DNA of 18,859 nucleotides, taken from contig JAIXVO010000399.1 in the NCBI GenBank assembly GCA_027482985.1, positions 1-18,859 on the forward strand. The letters are read 5' to 3'. The notes beneath the pieces are model-generated. The model made no database searches and was not told where the DNA came from. It was given only the letters and a program-made list of their open reading frames with translations. Positions within the stretch are counted from its first letter, which is position 1; each line of letters begins with the position of its first letter. The translations under genes and the position numbers were made by a program. Shown here in pieces: positions 14,187 through 18,859 of this stretch. This DNA comes from Cyanobacteriota bacterium (lineage in GTDB: Bacteria; Cyanobacteriota; Cyanobacteriia; Leptolyngbyales; Leptolyngbyaceae).

Positions 14187-15593
14187 ATGCCTAAATTCAA
14201 AGGGTTCGCGAACCACTCGCTGGCAACCAACGGGTTGGCTCACATCAGTCAGTTTTTCCAGTTTGCTGCGCTCAACACCCACTACCGCACCGAATTGCTG
14301 GCCAGTGGCACCACCTTTATGGCGATCGCGCCCGTGTTGGTCGTCAATGCTCACATCTTGGGGAATGCCGTTTTTCTCCAACAACCAGGCGATTTATTTG
14401 ATCAACTGCTGGTGGCCAGCGCCCTCTGTGCAGCGGTGGGCAGCATTGTGATCGGTCTTTTAGCTAACTACCCGATCGCAGTGGGGCCGGGGACAGGTAC
14501 CGCCGCTCTGTTTGCCTTCTCCATTGTGCTGGGGATGGGCATGAACTGGCGCTTAGCGTTTGTGGCTGCCTTTGTTCAGGGTGTCATCTTTACAGCTTTG
14601 TCCCTCAGTCCCTGGCGGCAGCAATTGGAGCAGGCGATTCCCAATTCATTGAAAAAGGCGATGGTGGCCGCGTTGGGGTTATTTCTCGCCTACATTGCTC
14701 TGTCTGGAAAAGCCGATGCGGATCATTTGGGGGCAGGCATTATCGTCACCAGCATGGCCACCACCACCGCCTTAGGTTCATTGAAACAACCGGCCACGCT
14801 GATGGCGCTCGTAGGGATTTTCGGGACGGCGTGGCTGACCGTGCGCCAAGTCAAAGGGGGGTTACTGTTGGGGGTGTTGGGAACGGCGCTGTTGGGTTGG
14901 CTCTGTGGGGTTGCTTCCCTGCCGCACCACCTGCTGGCAGTGCCCCAATTTCCAGTGGAGTTGATGCGTCAGACGATCGCGGGCTGGCAATATCTCACCT
15001 GGTCCCAACTCGGCAACTTCATCACCGTCGTCTTTATCCTGTTGTTTATTGCCCTCTCTGATACGATTAGCGCCTTGAACGTCTTAGGCCATCAACTGGA
15101 TCAACTCAAGCCCAATGGCGAGTTGCGCCACTCGCAATCAGCCTTATGTGCCAATGCGATTAGCACAACGGTAGGCGGCTTCGTCGGGAGCGTGCCAGCG
15201 ATTCCTTACCTGGAATCGGCATCAGGAATTTTTGAAGGGGGGCGGAGTGGCTTCGTCGCGATCGCGGTGGCGCTGTTACTGCTGCTCTCGACCCTGTTTG
15301 CTCCGCTCTTTGCCGCCGTTCCCGCCTTTGCCACGGCACCCGTGCTGGTGATCATTGGCGTGATGATGATGAGTGCTGTCCGCTTTATCAATTGGGACGA
15401 TTTAGTTGAAGCCATTCCCGCATTTCTGATGCTGCTCATTACCCCGCTCACATTTTCGATCGCGAATGGTGTGGGCGCAGGCTTAATTGCCCATGCAGTC
15501 GTGCAACTGGGGCAGCGCAATAGCCGCATGGAGCGGTCGAGCTTGGTGTTAGCCGCGATCGCGATCGCCTACTTCATGCTGAGTGCTGTGTAA
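14187..15593 (+). CDS. AzgA-type NCS2 purine (adenine/guanine/hypoxanthine) permease
   Basis: The 468-residue product starts at the ATG at 14187 (MPKFKGFANHS). Upstream in-frame sequence has no family resemblance. The N-terminus reads HISQFFQFAALNTHYRTELLASGTTFMAIAPVLVVNAHIL, the AzgA-like 'T..TEi.AG.TTF..m..i..VN' pattern. Transport motifs include NYPIAVGPGTGTAALFAFSIVLGMGMNW (the N.P.a..PGmG...F...VvlgmG.sW segment) and the late VGGFVGSVPAIPYLESASGIFEGGRSG, which matches the family's substrate-site region (G....T.y.ES..Gi..GgrTG). About 12-14 hydrophobic segments are present. It is an inner-membrane nucleobase importer, probably proton-coupled. Substrate specificity cannot be read from sequence. 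The gene stands alone; GC and HIP1 content are normal for the host. Confidence 0.92.
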   Translation: MPKFKGFANHSLATNGLAHISQFFQFAALNTHYRTELLASGTTFMAIAPVLVVNAHILGNAVFLQQPGDLFDQLLVASALCAAVGSIVIGLLANYPIAVGPGTGTAALFAFSIVLGMGMNWRLAFVAAFVQGVIFTALSLSPWRQQLEQAIPNSLKKAMVAALGLFLAYIALSGKADADHLGAGIIVTSMATTTALGSLKQPATLMALVGIFGTAWLTVRQVKGGLLLGVLGTALLGWLCGVASLPHHLLAVPQFPVELMRQTIAGWQYLTWSQLGNFITVVFILLFIALSDTISALNVLGHQLDQLKPNGELRHSQSALCANAISTTVGGFVGSVPAIPYLESASGIFEGGRSGFVAIAVALLLLLSTLFAPLFAAVPAFATAPVLVIIGVMMMSAVRFINWDDLVEAIPAFLMLLITPLTFSIANGVGAGLIAHAVVQLGQRNSRMERSSLVLAAIAIAYFMLSAV

Positions 15594-15698
15594 GGAGTTG
15601 AGCATTGACAGTCGCTGCGACCCTTCACAGCGAGAGGGGTGAGAACCATCAGCGGTGGCAGTCGGACAACCCTGCTGGCAGCAGGCGCAAAACCCTTT

Positions 15699-15740
15699 AA
15701 AAGAAAATAGCCTGACCCTTAAAAGCCCCCAGGGTCAGGC
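15699..15740 (-). terminator. Leftward intrinsic terminator
   Basis: GCCTGACCCT (15710-15719) and AGGGTCAGGC (15731-15740) form a perfect 10-bp stem with an 11-base loop. Read on the minus strand the stem is followed by TATTTTCTTTTA, a T-rich tail; on the plus strand the tail is ATTCTACC. It could end a transcript coming from the right, though no gene in that direction is annotated. Confidence 0.5.
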
Positions 15741-15926
15741 ATTCTACCTGTAAGGACGCTTTCCTAATTGAAAAAACCAAACAACATAGTTGCCCCCTAG
15801 TGTTTAGCTTTTCAGAGCGCGTTCCTCAGATGTAACCTAATTCTGATTTAAAACCTCCTAAATATCCATCCGCAAATTTGGCTAATCTGATCTACACTTC
15901 TGCTGAAGCGGGCCAGCCCCTCTGCG

Positions 15927-15932
15927 TATAAT
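15927..15932 (+). promoter_or_regulatory. Possible -10 element for the downstream two-TM protein gene
   Basis: A consensus TATAAT lies about 200 bp upstream of the ATG at 16134. No clear -35 is present at standard spacing, so the site is tentative and would imply a long leader. Confidence 0.3.
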
Positions 15933-16133
15933 TTCGCGATACCCTGACGTAAATCCCGACTATACGGAGATCTCACCCGTTTGAGGGATTTTCTCTCGGA
16001 GAACAAAGCAGTGTGCTAAGCGGGGCAAATTTGTTCAGGATTTCCAGACAAATGTTAGGCTCATAGCGGTAGTGATCCATCAATGCTTGAGTTGAGCGGC
16101 GATCGCTGCATCCGTCTTCTTTCCTCCAGAGCT

Positions 16134-16997
16134 ATGTTAATTCCGCTAACGCGTAAAACCTTTGAAGAAATTGTCCCAGCGGTGGCAACGGGTGCCCAGT
16201 ATGCCCATTACTGGGGAAAGTTGAGTGATTTGCTGCGGCGTGTTTTGATCTCAGTCGTTGGCATCTTTGCCGTCGTCTTGCTGAAAGCCTTGTTTTTTCG
16301 CGAGGGCTTCGATGAAATCCTGCTGGTATTTGGGCTTTGCATTGGGCTTTATTGGGTTTGGGGACCGATTCTCACTGCCAGTTTGCAGAACATTGAGTGT
16401 CGTCGCTATGGCTATTGCGGCTTCTGGCAGGGCAAAGTCCTCGACATCTACATTACTGAGGAATTAGTTGGGACGCAAGAAAACGTCAATAATCGCGGTG
16501 ATCTTGTGGTGATGGAAAACCGGGAACGCTGTTTGAATCTGGAAGTCGGCGACGAACTTGGCTTTTTGACCTCCCTCCGCGTCCCACTGAAACGAAATCA
16601 CCGGGCGATCGATGTCGGTGATCTGGCAGAACTCCTGGTGTTCTCTAATCGCGCCGACCTCGGCCGGATCGCCAAAACTTCCGACATTTACATCCCCGAT
16701 CACAACCTATGGGTGAGTGACTACCCGTATCTCCGCCGCGATGCCTTTGTCGAAGTCAGCCGCCGGATCAATATCCGGCTGGAAACTGAGCCACCCGCCC
16801 CTCCGCCAGTTGAATCGGCCTCCCGATCGCAGCCCAAACGCAACAAACGCATCCCCAAAACTGGAGCCAACCAGCGGACAGTCGCCTCGTCGTCCCCATC
16901 CCCGCGCGATCGCGGACGCTACGAAGACATTCCACCCGAACGGGAATCCTCTCGGCGATCGTCCCGTCGCTCTACCCGCGATGCCGATGATTGGTAA
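16134..16997 (+). CDS. Cyanobacterial two-TM protein commonly labelled phosphate ABC transporter permease
   Basis: The 287-residue product starts at the ATG at 16134 (MLIPLTRKTFEEIVPAVATG), the usual beginning of this cyanobacterial family; an in-frame ATG at 16083 adds 17 unrelated residues. Two hydrophobic segments lie near residues 35-54 and 61-84. A soluble, beta-rich domain follows (CGFWQGKVLDIYITEELV ... NLEVGDELGFLTSLRVPLKR ... PYLRRDAFVEV). From about residue 225 the tail is rich in Pro, Ser and Arg and likely disordered. Relatives are often called 'phosphate ABC transporter permease', but no PstA/PstC-type permease motif is visible and there are too few membrane segments, so that name is doubtful. 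It is better read as a conserved membrane-anchored cyanobacterial protein of unknown function. No partner gene adjoins it. Confidence 0.75.
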   Translation: MLIPLTRKTFEEIVPAVATGAQYAHYWGKLSDLLRRVLISVVGIFAVVLLKALFFREGFDEILLVFGLCIGLYWVWGPILTASLQNIECRRYGYCGFWQGKVLDIYITEELVGTQENVNNRGDLVVMENRERCLNLEVGDELGFLTSLRVPLKRNHRAIDVGDLAELLVFSNRADLGRIAKTSDIYIPDHNLWVSDYPYLRRDAFVEVSRRINIRLETEPPAPPPVESASRSQPKRNKRIPKTGANQRTVASSSPSPRDRGRYEDIPPERESSRRSSRRSTRDADDW

Positions 16998-17050
16998 CGC
17001 CTGATTCCCCGCAGGAGAGGTGCAAGCGGCGCGTCTCTACGATTTTGGCT

Positions 17051-17068
17051 CCTGACTTCTGGCTCCTG
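17051..17068. repeat. Dispersed repeat copy (inverted match at 18809-18826)
   Basis: CCTGACTTCTGGCTCCTG is the exact reverse complement of 18809-18826. It belongs to the TGGCTCCTGACTTCTGGCTCC-type sequences scattered between cyanobacterial genes. It lies between the ends of two convergent genes. Confidence 0.7.
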
Positions 17069-17076
17069 GCTCCACT

Positions 17077-17706
17077 TCAATTCCCCCCCGGCTGTTCCTG
17101 TCCGTAGGCTTGCCATGCGAGATCCACGAGACCGTTGGTGATCGCCGCTGCCACTACAGCACTCCCTTTGCGACCTGTGACTCGAATATGGGGGATGAGG
17201 GAGTCGGCAAGTTGTTCTTTGGCGGCATCGGCACCGATAAAACCAGCCGGGGTACCAATGACCAGAGCAGGACGAATCTCTTCAGCTTTAATCAATTCGG
17301 CGATCGCGGTTAAAGCGGTTTGCGACTGACCAATCACAAAAATGCCTTCGGGATAGCGTCTGGCCAGAGTTTCGATGCCCCAGGCCGCACGGGTCTTCTC
17401 TTTTTGGGGTCGGGTTAACGCATCGATGCTGCAATACACCGGATTGGCAAAGGTATTTTGAATCGTCTGGGCAATGCCGACCTGAATCATGGGCACATCC
17501 ACCACGATCGTCGTGCGGGCAGCCAGGGCCGCAGCCCCAGATTGCAACGCCAGTTCTGAAAAGCGAATCAAAGACTTATAGTCAAAGTCTGCCGTGGCGT
17601 AAATCACCCGCCGCACAATCTCGTATTCAGCAGGTGAAAAAGTATGTTCCCCAACTTCTCGGTCAATAATGGCGAGACTTTGGGCATCACTAACATGCCA
17701 ATCCAT
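17077..17706 (-). CDS. cobH: Precorrin-8X methylmutase (CobH/CbiC)
   Basis: The 209-residue product starts at the ATG at 17706-17704 (MDWHVSDAQSLAIIDREVG), the usual cyanobacterial start; in-frame ATG 17754 and TTG 17760 would add residues not expected in the family. Conserved blocks are visible: FSPAEYEIVRRVIYATADFDY (23-43), ARTTIVVDVPMIQVGI, RYPEGIFVIGQSQTAL (IGxxxTAL), and PALVIGTPAGFIGADAAKE (GxPxGFxGA..sK). The enzyme moves the methyl group from C-11 to C-12 to make hydrogenobyrinic or cobyrinic acid in cobalamin synthesis. In Pseudomonas CobH a histidine (H43, in MVHACG) is catalytic; the aligned position here is Tyr36. Either cyanobacterial homologues use another residue or activity is altered. 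The gene is alone, with no other cobalamin gene in the window. Confidence 0.88.
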   Translation of the reverse strand: MDWHVSDAQSLAIIDREVGEHTFSPAEYEIVRRVIYATADFDYKSLIRFSELALQSGAAALAARTTIVVDVPMIQVGIAQTIQNTFANPVYCSIDALTRPQKEKTRAAWGIETLARRYPEGIFVIGQSQTALTAIAELIKAEEIRPALVIGTPAGFIGADAAKEQLADSLIPHIRVTGRKGSAVVAAAITNGLVDLAWQAYGQEQPGGN

Positions 17707-17816
17707 TCGCGACCCCACAACAACAAGCTTCCCCTGGGCAAATGCCAGGTGCATTAGCAACAGAATAGGCGATCGCTGGGACTGTTGTCGTAGAAATCTG
17801 GATTTAGATGCAGAAA

Positions 17817-18671
17817 TTAAGTTTCTGACGGGGTGGAACGATTGAACGCTGGGGACAGAAAAGCGACCAGCGCCCCAATCAGGAAGCCGCTAATATTCCG
17901 CACCAAGGGCACCCAATCGGCAGTCCGAGTCACGACAGGGCCAATGCCGAAAGCAATGAACAAAATGCCCCACAGCGGTGAAAAAATCAACGCCCATTGC
18001 CAGGAAAACACTTGCCCTGGTTTCCGTGGATGCGCCGCAAAACCACACACGATGCCACCGACGATGGACGTAATCAGCGTGAGAATCCACTGCTCTTGCG
18101 GCAAGCCCGGAACCACCTGACAACCCCCTTGGACGATACAGGTCTTCACAGAGTTCACTGCCCCAATAATGGCCTGATCTTCACCATTCTCGCGGACAAA
18201 AAATTGATTGCCATAGCGAGTCTGCAACTCAATCCAGAATACTCGCGGCATCAATGGATAGAGGTCATCCCCCACACTGAAGTTGAGGATGTTGCCACCA
18301 CGCGGATCAGCTACTAGTAACAGACTGTGATCATCCAAACCCCAGTAATCTTTCACCGCTGTACCAGGAGTGCGATCGAACTGAGTCAACACCCGCAATT
18401 TCCAGCCCGTTTCTTGCTCAAAGGCATCCAGTTCTTGCGCCAGCGTTGCTTCCTGAGCTGGCGTGAGAAACCGAGCCAAATCCACGACACTGGTTTTCTC
18501 AGTCGGCAGTAATTCGGGATTGTTAAATGCATAGGCCGCCGAGGAAAATAATCCCCCCCCCGGATGCAACCACGTCAATACAGACAACACAAACGCCGCA
18601 GTGCAAACAACCCATTTCTGAGAAAAAATCGAGCGCGATCGCAGGGCTTCCACAAGTTCAGATCTAGCCAT
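17817..18671 (-). CDS. TPM-domain protein, Psb32/TLP18.3-like photosystem II repair factor candidate
   Basis: The 284-residue product starts at the ATG at 18671-18669; upstream in-frame sequence back to 18737 is not needed. A hydrophobic segment (residues 19-36) followed by SSAAYA gives a likely signal peptide cut near residue 48. The TPM domain occupies about 58-185, with the signatures VVDLARFLTPAQEATLAQEL, ETGWKLRVLTQFDRTPG, and DDHSLLLVADPRGGNILNFSVGDDL. A Cys-x5-Cys pair (C178, C184) follows. Three membrane segments lie near 195-213, 224-247 and 256-273. This matches cyanobacterial Psb32-type proteins, related to plant TLP18.3, that help photosystem II assembly or repair at the thylakoid membrane. 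The domain would face the lumen or periplasm. The three-TM tail is longer than in single-anchor Psb32, so a paralogue is possible. Confidence 0.85.
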   Translation of the reverse strand: MARSELVEALRSRSIFSQKWVVCTAAFVLSVLTWLHPGGGLFSSAAYAFNNPELLPTEKTSVVDLARFLTPAQEATLAQELDAFEQETGWKLRVLTQFDRTPGTAVKDYWGLDDHSLLLVADPRGGNILNFSVGDDLYPLMPRVFWIELQTRYGNQFFVRENGEDQAIIGAVNSVKTCIVQGGCQVVPGLPQEQWILTLITSIVGGIVCGFAAHPRKPGQVFSWQWALIFSPLWGILFIAFGIGPVVTRTADWVPLVRNISGFLIGALVAFLSPAFNRSTPSET

Positions 18672-18730
18672 AGCAGAACTCAATACGCGATGAAGAAAGG
18701 ATACAAGACAAGTACAGTAATTCGTTTTAC

Positions 18731-18744
18731 TTAACACTTGTTAA
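18731..18744. promoter_or_regulatory. 14-bp palindrome upstream of the TPM gene
   Basis: TTAACA-CT-TGTTAA is a 6-2-6 inverted repeat about 60 bp upstream of the TPM-gene ATG on the minus strand. A transcription-factor operator is plausible from size and place, but no regulator is known for it. Confidence 0.3.
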
Positions 18745-18758
18745 TCATAGTCTAATTT

Positions 18759-18804
18759 GGGGAGGGGAAGGGAGGGAGAGGAAGGGAAAGGGAGGGAGAG
18801 GAAG
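18759..18804 (+). repeat. G-rich purine tract with G-quadruplex potential and a 17-bp tandem repeat
   Basis: GGGGAGGGGAAGGGAGGG (18759-18776) has four G-runs with loops of one or two A, fitting a canonical G-quadruplex. AAGGGAGGGAGAGGAAG occurs at 18768-18784 and again at 18788-18804. The tract lies upstream of the TPM gene, with G on the template strand of that gene. Confidence 0.75.
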
Positions 18805-18808
18805 AAGA

Positions 18809-18859
18809 CAGGAGCCAGAAGTCAGGCTTCGACGTGAGCGCTCAGCCGAACGTAGTCAG
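18809..18859. repeat. Compound dispersed repeat at right edge
   Basis: Bases 18809-18826 are an inverted copy of 17051-17068. They run into a near-palindrome at 18825-18851 containing TGAGCGCTCA and ending AGCCGAAC, which is shared (interrupted) with 10867-10907. The element continues to the window edge. Confidence 0.65.

Larger units (their letters stand above)
15594..16133. other. Long intergenic region with hairpins, possible RNA gene
   Basis: The 540-bp gap is dense in secondary structure at its left: TCGCTG/CAGCGA around 15611-15627, a CCTGCT/AGCAGG hairpin (15671-15685), and a 10-bp stem at 15710-15740 that is a terminator on the minus strand. A TATAAT hexamer at 15927-15932 faces right and a TATAGT faces left at 15959-15964. 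No convincing protein frame was found, so an unannotated RNA or a long 5' leader is possible. Confidence 0.5.

Noticed and set aside
15594..15700. Possible cobalamin riboswitch suggested by hairpins and GGTGGCAGTC
   Set aside because: No convincing B12-box was found, and the segment follows rather than precedes a relevant gene.
15972..16082. 36-codon minus-strand frame starting MDHYRYEPN
   Set aside because: It is short, with no ribosome site or known relatives; chance openness is likely.
1..18859. CRISPR array, tRNA or rRNA genes, insertion sequence transposase
   Set aside because: No regularly spaced repeats, no cloverleaf or rRNA-like sequence, and no transposase motif or paired terminal inverted repeats were seen on reading both strands.

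Overview
The window looks like a chromosomal segment of a filamentous or otherwise genome-rich cyanobacterium. The palindrome GCGATCGC (HIP1) recurs through most of it, and several products are cyanobacterial types: a Cys-motif/pentapeptide Ser/Thr kinase like SpkB, a Psb32/TLP18.3-type TPM protein, a Uma2 protein, an NB-ARC/WD40 giant, and short dispersed cyanobacterial repeats. No rRNA, tRNA or CRISPR array was seen.

Layout. Positions 1-222 (minus) hold the start of homoserine dehydrogenase. Next come a Uma2 gene (335-931, minus) and pheT (1117-3561, minus). An SpkB-like kinase (3917-5569, plus) is divergent from pheT. A VirB10-like periplasmic or envelope protein (5669-6343, minus) and a cyclic-nucleotide-binding-domain protein (6444-6998, minus) follow. 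A small TMEM14 membrane protein (7268-7597, plus) converges on a 1214-residue HTH/NB-ARC/14-blade WD40 STAND protein (7594-11238, minus), and their stop codons overlap.

The accessory part is 11239-14186. It holds a decayed MazE/MazF-type toxin-antitoxin pair with no start codons and a perfect 22-bp inverted repeat breaking the toxin frame (11374-11917). An apparently intact MntA-HepT (MNT-HEPN) pair follows (11973-12639), then an AT-rich gene of unknown function (12959-13789) that ends at a strong terminator. This stretch, with the STAND gene beside it, is the best candidate for conflict or defence biology and carries the least-explained sequence.

The right part returns to housekeeping. It has an AzgA-type purine permease (14187-15593, plus), a 540-bp gap with a terminator that points left and may end an unannotated RNA, a cyanobacterial two-TM protein usually labelled phosphate permease (16134-16997, plus), precorrin-8X methylmutase (17077-17706, minus; the position of the catalytic His is Tyr), and a TPM/Psb32-like protein (17817-18671, minus). 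The right edge holds a G-rich purine tract and a compound dispersed repeat that has relatives elsewhere in the window, one of them inside the coding sequence of the STAND protein.

Most genes look independent, with alternating strands and gaps. The only clear operon-like couplings are mntA-hepT (14-bp overlap) and the remnant mazE-mazF pair. All assignments come from reading the sequence and recalling family motifs; no database search was done.
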